Assembly (NCBI GenBank): GCA_944739405.2
Contig: OX123190.2
Span: 89,223,086-89,287,085, forward strand
Direction of reading: 5' to 3'
Source of the DNA: Euclidia mi
Lineage: Eukaryota; Arthropoda; Insecta; Lepidoptera; Erebidae
Length of the DNA: 64,000 nt
Shown here piece by piece: positions 41,453 to 52,200 of this stretch; the first letter of the stretch is position 1; each line of letters opens with the position of its first letter. The notes below the pieces were generated by a model. It ran no database searches. It was not told where the DNA came from and was given only the letters and a program-made list of their open reading frames with translations. A program made the position numbers and the translations under genes.

Positions 41453-44400
41453 TGGCTACATTTTTGCGCCTCATTCAGGCGAATTTAAACCACTGCGCCA
41501 GAGCTCAGGACCTTCTTCTCCAGAGCATGGCGCAGTGGACAATAAACGTCGCCCTTGTCGCCGAGCCGTATTTTATCCCCCCCCGTGACGATTGGGTGGG
41601 GGACCTCAGCGGCTCGGTGGCGCTAATTTCGTTAGCCGCCGCCCGCACCCCGTCCTTCGAGAACATCTACCGAGGGCGGGGCTGCGTCGCAGCACTCGTA
41701 AAGGATACGGTTGTGGTGGGTGGCTACTTCTCACCCAACCGTTCCCTCGCCGACTTCGAGGAGTATCTCCTCGAATTGAACGTCGTCGTCGCTCGCAGCC
41801 GTCCTCGCGTCGTGCTCTTCGCCGGGGACCTCAACGCCAAGTCTACGGCTTGGGGTTCTCCGGCCACAGACGCTAGAGGCGAGCTGCTGGAGCAGTGGGC
41901 CGTCGAGAACGGCCTGCTCGTCCTCAATCAGGGGTCGGTACATACGTGCGTGCGTCAGCGGGGCGGTTCCATTGTGGACGTTTCTTTTGCGAGCCCCGCA
42001 CTAGCACGCCGTATCCGAGACTGGCGCGTCGTCGAGGAGGTGGAGACGTTGTCGGACCACCGCTATATTCGGTTCGACGTCTCCGCCGAAACAGTCAGCT
42101 CCGACGCCCCAGTCCGAAGAGGCCCGATTGAGGGCGGTCCGCGTTGGGCCTTGAAAAGGCTAAATCGGGAGGCCCTCCTGGAAGCCTCCATAGTTCAGGC
42201 CTGGGTATCAACACCTTCCAGGCCTGACGATATTAATATGGAGGCGAATTGGTTCAGGGGGGCAATGACGCAAGTTTGCGATGCGGCGATGCCTAGAGTC
42301 CGAAGCACGTCTGGGCCACGCCGGGTGTACTGGTGGAATGACACCATCGCGCAGTTGCGGCGAATGTGCGTCGCAGCGCGCCGCCAGTACGCCCGGTTTC
42401 GCAGGAGGCGTCGCCGCCCTCCCGATTCCATTGCCCGGGAGGCGGAATTGTACGAGGCATACAGAGCGGCCAAAAACAATTTGAAGGAAGCTATCTGGCG
42501 GGCCAAGCAAGACGCCCGCCAGGAACTGCTGGAGACGCTAAACGAAGATCCGTGGGGGCGCCCATATTTAATGGTCAGGAACAAATTACGTTCCTGGGCG
42601 CCCCCTCTAACGGAAAGTCTCCGGCCACAGCTAGTTGAAGAAGTTGTGGCCGCTCTGTTCCCGTCACGGGCGGAACACATCCCTCCGCCCATGACGGCGC
42701 CGCCTTCCGCGGCAGCCAACGCGGACATAGACGACGACGTTCCCGAGGTGACTCGGGTAGAACTCCGAGCGGCGGTGTTACGGATCAAAAACACCGCCCC
42801 AGGACCCGACGACATTCCTGGCCGAGCGTGGGTCCTGGCAATAGAGGAGCTCGGACCCCGACTAGGGAGACTCCTCACAGCGTGCCTTGAGGGGGGCCAG
42901 TTTCCACAAGCCTGGAAAACGGGGAAACTGGTCCTCATCAGAAAGGCAGGGCGCCCGGCGGACAGCCCGTCCGCCTACCGGCCCATAGTGTTGTTGGACG
43001 AGGTCGCGAAGATCTTCGAGTACATCATCGCGGAGCGCCTCGTCCACCACCTTACCACGGTGGGCCCGGATTTGGCGGACGTGCAGTTCGGTTTCCGCCG
43101 AGGGCGCTCAACAATAGACGCTATACGATCAGTGAGGAGTCTGGCGGAGGAACAGGTTTCCCGGGGCGGGGTGGTCTTGGCGGTGTCTCTTGACATCGCC
43201 AACGCTTTCAACACCCTGCCCTGGAGTTGTATTCGTGAGGCACTCACCTATCATCGAGTGCCTCAATACCTCCGCCGTATAGTCGGGGATTATTTAAGTG
43301 AGAGAAACATCATCTACCCGAGTCATCTCGGTATTAGTCGGCGAGTCATGTCGTGCGGTGTTCCACAGGGGTCGGTCCTCGGCCCCCTTCTGTGGAACAT
43401 CGGCTACGACTGGGTGCTGCGCGGTACGCTCCTCCCTGGCGTGGGTGTCACTTGTTACGCCGACGACACCCTCGTCACTGCGAGTGATAAGACGTACCGG
43501 GCGGCGGCTATAAGGGCGACCGCTGGGGTCGCACAAGTCGTTGGAAGGATCCGGCGTTTGGGCCTAGAGGTGGCTCTGTCTAAATCCGAGGCCATTTGTT
43601 TTCACGGGCCTCGGAATCGGCCACCCGCAGAGGCCCACATTATGGTAGGAGGGGTCCGCATCGGCATCGGGACGAGCCTAAAATACCTGGGGCTCGTACT
43701 CGATAGCCGATGGGATTTCCGTGAGCACTTTGGACGCTTGGCCCCCAAACTTCTAGGGGCAGCAGCAGGATTGTCAAGACTGCTGCCCAATCTTGGGGGA
43801 CCAACCGCCTCCTGCCGGAGGCTCTACGAAGGAGTCGTGCGGTCCATGGCCCTTTACGGGGCCCCGATATGGGCGCACGACCTGACGGCCCACAACATCA
43901 CGGCGCTTCGCGCTCCGCAGCGCGCCATGGCCGTCAGGTTGATACGAGGCTACCGCACGGTATCTTTCGAGACGGCGAGCCTCCTAGCCGGATCACCGCC
44001 CTGGGATCTGGAAGCTGAGCTGCTGGCGTCACTCTATACATGGCGCCAGCAAGCTCTGGAGCAGGGTGAGAGACCGGCGCGTCGTGACATCGAGGCGCGT
44101 CGGTCAGAGCTCCGCCAGGTCCTAGTGGCGGAGTGGAAGAGCAGACTTGTGCACCCCAGCGCCGGGCACGCCACGATAGTGGCGGTAAGTCCCGTGGTTG
44201 AAGAGTGGTCGGAGAGACGTCACGGCGTCCTCACCTTCCGGCTGACACAAATCCTCACCGGCCATGGTTGTTTTGGCCGGTATTTATGGCGGATAGGCCG
44301 GGAGGAAACGCCCGGATGCCACCATTGTGGCAGCAGCCGCGACCCCGTAGAAGACACGGCGTTGCATACATTGGCGGAGTGCCCAGCCTGGGCATCGCAG

Positions 44401-44628
44401 CGCCGTGATCTGGTCGCGGCTCTTGATACGGTTGTCCTCTCGCTCCCGGCCGTAGTTCTGTCTATGGTCCGGAGTGAGAGGTCCTGGAACGCCGTCGCCT
44501 CCTTCTGCGAAGCAGTCATGCTGAGCAAGGAGGCGGCGGAGCGGGAGAGGGAAATACACCGCCCTCTCCCCAACCGTAGGTCCGGGCGTCGAGGACGTCG
44601 AATAAGAGACGACCTCCGACCACCCTAA
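41452..44628 (+). CDS. SART-1 ORF2, telomere endonuclease-reverse transcriptase (1,058 aa)
   Basis: Start ATG at 41452 overlaps the ORF1 stop (TAATG). APE-type endonuclease: N11, E38 (VAEPY), D126/N128 (AGDLNAKS), D176 (IVDVSF), S201-D202-H203; in this family it nicks TTAGG repeats. RT at about 440-790: D581 in SLDIANAFNTL, CGVPQGSVLGPLLWN, Y669-A-D-D672. C-terminal knuckle C956, C959, H972, C977. The frame is open throughout and of normal family length. One suspect change: codon 454 in NTAPGPD-IPG is Asp, whereas SART-2 and the SART-like copy at 11.2 kb have Gly, so activity of this copy is uncertain. Translation is expected by reinitiation at TAATG, as shown for Bombyx SART1. Confidence 0.9.
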   Translation: MATFLRLIQANLNHCARAQDLLLQSMAQWTINVALVAEPYFIPPRDDWVGDLSGSVALISLAAARTPSFENIYRGRGCVAALVKDTVVVGGYFSPNRSLADFEEYLLELNVVVARSRPRVVLFAGDLNAKSTAWGSPATDARGELLEQWAVENGLLVLNQGSVHTCVRQRGGSIVDVSFASPALARRIRDWRVVEEVETLSDHRYIRFDVSAETVSSDAPVRRGPIEGGPRWALKRLNREALLEASIVQAWVSTPSRPDDINMEANWFRGAMTQVCDAAMPRVRSTSGPRRVYWWNDTIAQLRRMCVAARRQYARFRRRRRRPPDSIAREAELYEAYRAAKNNLKEAIWRAKQDARQELLETLNEDPWGRPYLMVRNKLRSWAPPLTESLRPQLVEEVVAALFPSRAEHIPPPMTAPPSAAANADIDDDVPEVTRVELRAAVLRIKNTAPGPDDIPGRAWVLAIEELGPRLGRLLTACLEGGQFPQAWKTGKLVLIRKAGRPADSPSAYRPIVLLDEVAKIFEYIIAERLVHHLTTVGPDLADVQFGFRRGRSTIDAIRSVRSLAEEQVSRGGVVLAVSLDIANAFNTLPWSCIREALTYHRVPQYLRRIVGDYLSERNIIYPSHLGISRRVMSCGVPQGSVLGPLLWNIGYDWVLRGTLLPGVGVTCYADDTLVTASDKTYRAAAIRATAGVAQVVGRIRRLGLEVALSKSEAICFHGPRNRPPAEAHIMVGGVRIGIGTSLKYLGLVLDSRWDFREHFGRLAPKLLGAAAGLSRLLPNLGGPTASCRRLYEGVVRSMALYGAPIWAHDLTAHNITALRAPQRAMAVRLIRGYRTVSFETASLLAGSPPWDLEAELLASLYTWRQQALEQGERPARRDIEARRSELRQVLVAEWKSRLVHPSAGHATIVAVSPVVEEWSERRHGVLTFRLTQILTGHGCFGRYLWRIGREETPGCHHCGSSRDPVEDTALHTLAECPAWASQRRDLVAALDTVVLSLPAVVLSMVRSERSWNAVASFCEAVMLSKEAAEREREIHRPLPNRRSGRRGRRIRDDLRPP

Positions 44629-45046
44629 ATTCAGTGCCTGCGGACGGTGAGCGCTGGGGCTGCTCCCTGTCCGCCAAAAGGCGGGAGGCGGCGCGTGTCC
44701 TCGCCGCCTCCCAAGTAGCTTTGTGAGGTGATGGATGCCAGAAGTTTGATGTATGCAAGAAGTTTGATGGATGATTGCGAGATCACAATGAGACGGGGCC
44801 CGCCAACTCCAACGGCGGGCCAATCCCGGGCGGGGTCGCGAGAAAGTATGCAAATCGCGAATCGTGACTCCGCCAACACACGGGACCCGTAGGGACACCG
44901 CGGTGGTTTTTAGTGGGTATGCCCCGAACGCCTTTAGGGGAGAGCCTCCACATACCTCCTCCGCCAGTCCCAAGCCTAGCCGTTGTAATGGCTGGGTTGG
45001 CGGAGTTGAGATGACTCATAAGGAGAGTTTTACCACCGTAGTGAAC
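44629..45046 (+). ncRNA. SART 3' UTR with conserved hairpins
   Basis: Strong stems in order: GGGAGGCGGCG/CGCCGCCTCCC (about 44684-44713), GGCCCGCC/GGCGGGCC (about 44797-44822), GGCGGGGTC/GACTCCGCC (one wobble; a Watson-Crick pair in SART-2), then GGTGGTTTTTAGTGGG and CCGCCA/TGGCGG before poly(A). The middle stems and the GGTTTTTAGT box recur in the same order in the short elements and in the 31.1-kb fragment. In SART-type elements the 3' UTR is what the RT recognises, so this is the likely recognition module. Annotated as part of the SART transcript, not as a separate gene. Confidence 0.6.
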
Positions 45047-45073
45047 AAAAAAAAAAAAAAAAAAAAAAAAAAA

Positions 45074-45132
45074 GGTTAGGTTAGGTTAGGTTAGGTTAGG
45101 TTAGGTTAGGTTAGGTTAGGTTAGGTTAGGTT
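45074..45132 (+). repeat. TTAGG telomeric repeat run (longest in window)
   Basis: About 12 perfect GGTTA units between the SART-1 poly(A) and the C-run of the next short element. It shows the junction type used throughout: poly(A) then GG at the 3' side and GGTT before the next element, as expected for insertion between T and A of TTAGG. Confidence 0.97.
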
Positions 45133-45648
45133 CCCCCCCGTGGGATCTCCACCTTGTCGTGGTGGGGGGGCTCAGTAACCGTGGATTGGTCACCCGCGGT
45201 GAAGCTAAGAGGGATCCAGGAGGGGACGCTCCGCGTGGGCTTGGAGGGGCCTGCGCAGGATGCGTCCAACGGTGCGGGTGCGGGGGACAGTTCTGTCTGT
45301 CCCTCGCAGTCGAGTGCGGTCGCGGGAGGAGAGGCGTGTCGGTGTTGCGTTGCCGCGCGCCCTATCTCCCGCGACCAAATGGGGGCGCACCATTCGATGC
45401 GTTGCGGTGAGGCCGCAGAGGAAGAGGAGATGCGGTGTTACGTTGCCGTCCTCCCTATCCTCTGCGGCCGCTGGGCGTTTTGGCGGCGGAGTCCAACACC
45501 TTAATCCGTCGCCAAGGAGGTTTTGTTCGGGGCCCGCCTGACCATCTGGCGGGCCAATACCCGTCGGAGGGTGGCGACGAGTGCTTTGGTGATGCCCCAC
45601 CCTCCGACACACGGGTACATGGCGGAAGTCATATAAAAAAAAAAAAAA
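45133..45648 (+). mobile_element. Short structured telomeric element, unit 8 (3'-shortened)
   Basis: The same body as unit 4, but the tail is missing: the sequence stops at GCGGAAGTCATAT and goes directly into poly(A) (45635-45648), then TTAGG. The GGTTTTTAGT box and last hairpin are absent. This looks like an RNA polyadenylated early and still inserted into telomeric repeat. Confidence 0.8.
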
Positions 45649-47199
45649 GGTTAGGTTAGGTTAGGTTGGGGTGCGTGTCAGAAACCTCCGCGTGGTGCAC
45701 CCCGGGCAACGTGAGTAGCAAGCTGCTGCTCGCGGCTAATTCTGACAGTGGGCGGACGGTGGGTCGAACTCCGACTACCGTCCGGTTACCAACGCGTAAT
45801 CCCGACTCTTTCGGGACCGCGGGTCTTCGGGCTGCGAGCAAGACAAGCTCTCTAAAAAATTACCCGGAATTGGGGGTCCTTCGGGGTCCCGCTTCCACCC
45901 GTTCCCGTACGGCTCCTTTTGGGGTCTTGCGGGGACACTTGGGCGGGCGGGCTCGCTTCCTGCGCCTTTTGTGGGTTGCGGGCATGGTCGAACTCCGACC
46001 ACCGTTCGGTCAAAACGCGTTAGCAGGGGGCTTTTTGGCCTCCTGCCCGCGGGTCTTCGGGCTGCGAGCAAGACAAGCTCACTAAAAAATCACCCGGAAT
46101 TGGGGGTCCTTCGGGACCCCGCTTCCACCCCGTTCCCGTACGGCTCCTTTTGGGGTCTGGCGGGAACACTTGGGCGGGCGGGCTCGCTTCCTGCATCTTT
46201 TGTGGGTTGCGGGCATGGTCGAACTCCGGCCACCGTCCGGTCAACGCGTTAGCAGGGGGCTTTTTGGCCTCCTGCCCGCGGGTCTTCGGGCTGCGAGCAA
46301 GACAAGCTCACTAAAAAATCACCCGGAATTGGGGGTCCTTCGGGGCCCCGCTTCCACCCCGTTCCCGTACGGCTCCTTTTGGGGTCTTGTGGGGACAATT
46401 GGGCGGGCGGGCTCGCTCCCCGCGCCTTTTGTGGGTTGCGGGCATGGTCGAACTCCGGCCACCGTCCGGTCAACGCGTTAGCAGGGGGCTTTTTGGCCTC
46501 CTGCCCGCGGGTCTTCGGACTAAGAGGGAGAAAACCTCACTAAAAAGTTACCATAGAGTGGCGCTTCTCGGAGCGCCGCTGGGAGTGCGGGCCTGTTTTC
46601 CTGGCCCTGCTTCCTGCGCCCACTTTGGGTGCCACCGCCTCTCCCGGTACTTCTCTGCCTGGGCAGAGTGGACATGGGATGGGGTGTTGGACGGGCTCGG
46701 TGTGCACTCGCACTGCCGCCGGGCAGACAGCGGAGGCTTCTTCCTTCCGTCTTCGGACGTTTTTATTTTTTGTTTTCTCCCCCCCTTTACCTTTTATTTT
46801 TACACTTTTACTTTTATTTTTGTCTTCTTTCCCCCCTCCCTTTTTACCTTTCCCCCTTTTATTCTTTCCTTTTCCCCTCTTCCACCTTCGTTGTCACCGT
46901 CCCAGACTAGATCGTAATCCCGTAGTTTGCAGTGTCTGTGGTCACGTCTCGCGGCTGTCTACGGGACCGAGGGTCTTGGCTTAACCGCCCGGACCGCGTG
47001 CAAGGTAAGCACTATAAAAATCCCCTAATCTCAAGTTGCTGCCGCACGGCGAGGAGATGCGTGGCTGACAGGGAGGTCAGTCTCTAGTGCGGCCCCCTCA
47101 GGGCACCAGCCGCCGCCCTGAGGTATTAGGCTTGCCCGGGTATTGCGGGATCTCTGCCCGGGTCGACTGTTTATTTCTCCCGCACTCGTGGGTTTAATT

Positions 47200-49227
47200 A
47201 TGGATTCCAATATTAAAAACCAAAAAACCATACCGAAGTCGGTCGACAAACCGGTAACTCGCACGCCCAGTAATGCGGGTTCCAAGGATGATGAGCGCTT
47301 GAAAGCGCTGAAGGAGCAGTTGGAGCTGTCCGAGTCGGATAGCTCCATAGTATCGATGATTAGCGTGCGCAGCGCGGAAAGCCCAAGTCGGGCACTGCGC
47401 AAGCGCCCACGCTCGGAGCCAGGCTCGGCTTCGAGCGATGAAGGAACCCCCACTAAACCGAAATTAACGGTAAGGGGTTTCAAAACTCGTGGACGACCGC
47501 CCACCCACGGGCACTTTGTGGGCCTGGGCAAGGCTCGCGCGGAGCTCGCAGCCGCCAAGCGGCGCGCAAAGCTCCTCGAGCGCGACGAGGAGGAAGAGAG
47601 GCGCATCGAAGCGGCCACGAAGAAAGTGGTCGCCGATCGAAGCTCGCGTCTCTCGGAGACTTCCGCCGGCGAGCCGGACGAGGCCACTGCCACTGACCTG
47701 CGGTCACGCCTTAAAAGCGCCCTGGAGGCCATAACTATGGTCTCCAAAAAGTCAAAGGGCCTGAAAGGGACGAGTCAGAAGTCCCTAAAGGAGTCGGTGG
47801 CCGCGATAAGTGAAATCGCGGACGTTCTCCTCAGTCGCACAGCGTCTGAGGAGACCAGGAAACTGCAGGCGGAGAACGCCCGCCTCGCCACTGAAATCGC
47901 GGCCCTAAGGCGCGAACAAGAGGAGCTCCGCGCTGCAATCGAGAAGCGGGACAGTACCGACGCACCGGCAAAGTCCTCGGAGGACTTGGTTGCCCTCCGA
48001 AGAGAGATGGCTCAAATGAGGCAGTGTCTCTCTGCCCTGGAGGGCAGAATAATAAGTCCTCCACTAGCGAGCCGGCAAGCGGCCCAGCAACCGCAGCCGC
48101 CCCCGCAGCCACAGCCGCAGCCGTCAACATCCTACGCGGCTGCAGCGGCTGCACCACGACAGGCCACGACCACGGCACCCAAGAAAGCCGCGGCAACTAA
48201 CGCCCCAAAGGGCAGGAAGAGGGGCCAAAAGAAGGCCCAGCCCGCTCCTGCTGCCCAGCAAACCAACGTGCCGGCGACCTCCGCCCCCCTAGCTCCCCGA
48301 CCTGACGGCTGGCAGACCGTCGGGGAGAAGCAACAAGCGGCGAAGGAAAGAAGAAAGGCCAAAAAGAAGGAAAAGAAGGCGGCGAAGAAGGCAGCAAAGA
48401 AGCTCCGCACCCCCAGCTCCACTGCAGTGGTATTAACACTGCAACCTGCAGCATTGGAGCGGGGGACCACCTACGCGGAGCTCTTAAAGAAGGCGCGTGG
48501 GGCTATCGACCCCACCACGCTAGGAATAACGACGGGCCTCCGGTGTAAAATCACACAGACCGGGGCCCGCCTCATCGAGGTGCCTGGGGCCGGTAGCGCC
48601 CAGCAGGCCGACGCACTGGCTTTGAGCCTTCGCCAACTCCTTCCGGCGGAAGAGGTCAAAATCACCAGGCCCCAAAAGTGTGCGGAAGTTCGAATCGGGG
48701 GCCTGGATGATTCGATTATTGTGGACGAAGTCGTTGCCGCGGTCGCTAAGGCTGGGGAATGTCCCCCGGAACAAATCCGGTGCGGCCCGATTCGTCCGGG
48801 CCGTGCCGGTATGGGCACAGCCGTAATCACCTGCCCCGTGGCTGTGGCTAAAAAGTTGGCCGATGGCCGTCGGGTATTGATAGGCTGGGTGTCAGCGCAA
48901 GTGCGGCTCCTGGAGCCGAAACCGCAGAGGTGCTTCCGCTGTTTGAGCGGTGGCCACGTTGGCGCAAAGTGCACCTCTGCGGTAGACTGCAGCGGCCGCT
49001 GCTTTAGATGCGGCCAGGCCGGCCATTTGGCCGCCAGTTGCGAGGCCCCGCCGCACTGCGTTTTGTGTGCGGCGGCGGGCAAGCCGGCCGACCATAGGGC
49101 CGGCACAAAAAGTTGCGCTGCACCCAACAAGAAGAAGGCAGCTAGAGACGGCCAATCGGCCAACAAGGGCGCCACTTCCGTGGCCACTGAGGCGTCAGGC
49201 GGCACGCCAAATATGGATGCCGATTAA
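47200..49227 (+). CDS. SART-2 ORF1, gag-like RNA-binding protein (675 aa)
   Basis: Same architecture as SART-1 ORF1. The first ~45 residues differ (MDSNIKNQKT; NAGSKDDERLKALKE), while the rest is nearly identical, so N-terminal diversity marks subfamilies. Three Cys-His knuckles at about 578-591 (CFRCLSGGHVGAKC), 601-614 (CFRCGQAGHLAASC) and 620-639 are intact, as is the Lys-rich run. Ends NMDAD with the stop sharing an A with the ORF2 start. Predicted to form the RNP with ORF2 protein and carry it to TTAGG repeats. Confidence 0.9.
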   Translation: MDSNIKNQKTIPKSVDKPVTRTPSNAGSKDDERLKALKEQLELSESDSSIVSMISVRSAESPSRALRKRPRSEPGSASSDEGTPTKPKLTVRGFKTRGRPPTHGHFVGLGKARAELAAAKRRAKLLERDEEEERRIEAATKKVVADRSSRLSETSAGEPDEATATDLRSRLKSALEAITMVSKKSKGLKGTSQKSLKESVAAISEIADVLLSRTASEETRKLQAENARLATEIAALRREQEELRAAIEKRDSTDAPAKSSEDLVALRREMAQMRQCLSALEGRIISPPLASRQAAQQPQPPPQPQPQPSTSYAAAAAAPRQATTTAPKKAAATNAPKGRKRGQKKAQPAPAAQQTNVPATSAPLAPRPDGWQTVGEKQQAAKERRKAKKKEKKAAKKAAKKLRTPSSTAVVLTLQPAALERGTTYAELLKKARGAIDPTTLGITTGLRCKITQTGARLIEVPGAGSAQQADALALSLRQLLPAEEVKITRPQKCAEVRIGGLDDSIIVDEVVAAVAKAGECPPEQIRCGPIRPGRAGMGTAVITCPVAVAKKLADGRRVLIGWVSAQVRLLEPKPQRCFRCLSGGHVGAKCTSAVDCSGRCFRCGQAGHLAASCEAPPHCVLCAAAGKPADHRAGTKSCAAPNKKKAARDGQSANKGATSVATEASGGTPNMDAD

Positions 49228-52200
49228 TGGCTACATTTTTGCGCCTCATTCAGGCGAATTTAAACCACTGCGCCAGAGCTCAGGACCTTCTTCTCCAGAG
49301 CATGGCGCAGTGGTCAATCAACGTCGCCCTCGTCGCCGAGCCGTACTTTATCCCCCCCCGTGACGATTGGGTGGGGGACCTCAGCGGCTCGGTGGCGTTA
49401 ATTTCGTTAGCCGCCGCCCGCACCCCGTCCTTCGAGAATATCTACCGAGGGCGGGGCTGCGTCGCAGCACTCGTAAAGGATACGGTTGTGGTGGGTGGCT
49501 ACTTCTCACCCAACCGTTCCCTCGCCGACTTCGAGGAGTATCTCCTCGAATTGAACGTCGTCGTCGCTCGCAGCCGTCCTCGCGTCGTGCTTTTCGCCGG
49601 GGACCTCAACGCCAAGTCTACGGCTTGGGGTTCTCCGGCCACAGACGCTAGAGGCGAGCTGCTGGAGCAGTGGGCCGTCGAGAACGGCCTGCTCGTCCTC
49701 AATCAGGGGTCAGTGCATACGTGCGTGCGTCAGCGGGGCGGTTCCATTGTGGACGTTTCATTCGCGAGCCCCGCACTAGCACGCCGTATCCAAGACTGGC
49801 GCGTCGTCGAGGAGGTGGAGACGTTGTCGGACCATCGTTATATTCGGTTCGACGTCTCCGCCGAAACAGTCAACTCCGACGCCCCAGTCCGAAGAGGCCC
49901 GATTGAGGGCGGTCCGCGTTGGGCCTTGAAAAGGCTGAATCGGGAGGCCCTCCTGGAAGCCTCCATAGTTCAGGCCTGGGTATCAACACCTTCCAGGCCT
50001 GACGATATTAATATGGAGGCGGATTGGTTCAGGGGGGCAATGACGCAAGTTTGCGATGCGGCGATGCCTAGAGTCCGTAACACGTCTGGGCCACGCCGGG
50101 TGTACTGGTGGAACGACACCATCGCGCAGTTGCGGCGAATCTGCGTCGCAGCGCGCCGCCAGTACGCCCGGTTTCGCAGGAGGCGTCGCCGCCCTCCCGA
50201 TTCCATAGCCCGGGAGGCGGAATTGTATGAGGCATACAGAGCGGCCAAGAGCAACTTGAAGGAAGCTATCTGGCGGGCCAAGCAAGACGCCCGCCAGGAA
50301 CTGCTGGAGACGCTCAACGAAGATCCGTGGGGGCGCCCATATTTAATGGTCAGGAACAAGTTACGTTCCTGGGCGCCCCCTCTAACGGAAAGTCTCCGGC
50401 CACAGCTAGTTGAAGAAGTTGTGGCCGCTCTGTTCCCGTCACGGGCGGAACACATCCCTCCGCCCATGACGGCGCCGCCTTCCGCGGCAGCCAACGCGGA
50501 CATAGACGACGACGTTCCCGAGGTGACTCGGGTAGAACTCCGAGCGGCGGTGTTGAGGATAAAAAACACCGCCCCAGGACCCGACGGCATTCCTGGCCGA
50601 GCGTGGGTCCTGGCAATGGAGGAGCTCGGACCCCGACTAGGGAGACTCCTCACAGCGTGCCTTGAGGGGGGCCAGTTTCCACGAGTCTGGAAAACGGGGA
50701 AGCTGGTCCTCATCAAAAAGGCAGGGCGCCCGGCGGACAGCCCGTCCGCCTACCGGCCCATAGTGTTGTTGGATGAGGTCGCGAAGATTTTTGAGTATAT
50801 CATCGCGGAGCGCCTCGTCCAACACCTTACCACAGTGGGCCCGGATTTGGCGGACGTGCAGTTTGGTTTCCGCCGAGGGCGCTCAACAATAGACGCTATC
50901 AGGTCAGTGAGGAGTCTGGCGGAGGAACAGGTTTCCCGGGGCGGGGTGGTCTTGGCGGTGTCTCTTGACATCGCCAACGCTTTCAACACCCTGCCCTGGA
51001 GTTGTATTCGTGAGGCACTCGCCTATCATGGAGTGCCATCATACCTCCGCCGTATAGTCGGGGATTATTTAAATGAGAGAAATATCGTCTACCCGAGTCA
51101 TCTCGGTATTAGTCGGCGAGTTATGTCGTGCGGTGTTCCACAGGGGTCGGTCCTCGGCCCCCTTCTGTGGAACATCGGCTACGACTGGGTGCTGCGCGGT
51201 ACGCTCCTCCCTGGCGTGGGTGTCACTTGTTACGCCGACGACACCCTCGTCACTGCGAGTGATAAGACGTACCGGGCGGCGGCTATAAGGGCGACCGCTG
51301 GGGTCGCACAAGTCGTTGGAAGGATCCGGCGTTTGGGCCTAGAGGTGGCCCTCTCTAAATCCGAGGCCATTTGTTTCCACGGGCCTCGGAAACGGCCACC
51401 CGCAGGGACCCACATTATGGTAGGAGGGGTCCGCATCGGCATTGGGACGAGCCTAAAATACCTGGGGCTCGTACTCGATAGCCGATGGGATTTCCGTGAG
51501 CACTTTGGACGCTTGGCCCCCAAACTTCTAGGGGCAGCGGCAGGATTATCGCGACTGCTGCCCAATCTGGGGGGGCCAACCGCCTCCTGCCGGAGGCTCT
51601 ACGAAGGAGTCGTGCGGTCCATGGCCCTTTACGGGGCCCCGATATGGGCGCACGACCTGACGGCCCACAATATCACGGCGCTTCGCGCACCGCAGCGCGC
51701 CATGGCCGTCAGGTTAATACGAGGCTACCGCACGGTCTCATTCGAGACAGCGAGCCTCCTAGCCGGATCACCGCCCTGGGATCTGGAAGCTAAGCTGCTG
51801 GCGTCACTCTATACATGGCGCCAGCAAGCTCTGGAGCAGGGCGAGACACCGGCGCACCGTGACATCGAGGCGCGTCGGTCAGAGCTCCGCCAGATCCTAG
51901 TGGCGGAGTGGAAGAGCAGACTTGTGCACCCCAGCGCCGGGCACGCCACGATAGTGGCGGTAAGTCCCGTGGTTGAAGAGTGGTCGGAGAGACGTCATGG
52001 CGTCCTCACCTTCCGGCTGACACAAATCCTCACCGGCCATGGTTGTTTTGGCCGGTATTTGTGGAGGATAGGCCGGGAGGAAACGCCCGGATGCCACCAT
52101 TGTGGCAGCAGCCGCGACCCCGTAGAAGACACGGCGTTGCATACATTGGCGGAGTGCCCAGCCTGGGCATCGCAGCGCCGTGATCTGGTCGCGGCTCTTG

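Larger units (their letters stand above)
37813..45073 (+). mobile_element. SART: SART full-length element, copy SART-1
   Basis: About 7.26 kb from GGGGTGCGTGTCAG (after a TTAGGTT flank) to poly(A) at 45047-45073, followed by the longest TTAGG run in the window. It has a 1.6-kb 5' UTR with 229-bp tandem repeats and a T-rich tract, ORF1 (39428-41452), ORF2 (41452-44628) and a 0.42-kb 3' UTR with strong hairpins. Both ORFs are open. The layout and the TAATG overlap match what is known of Bombyx SART1. Family name is from recognition; subfamily identity is not claimed. Confidence 0.9.
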
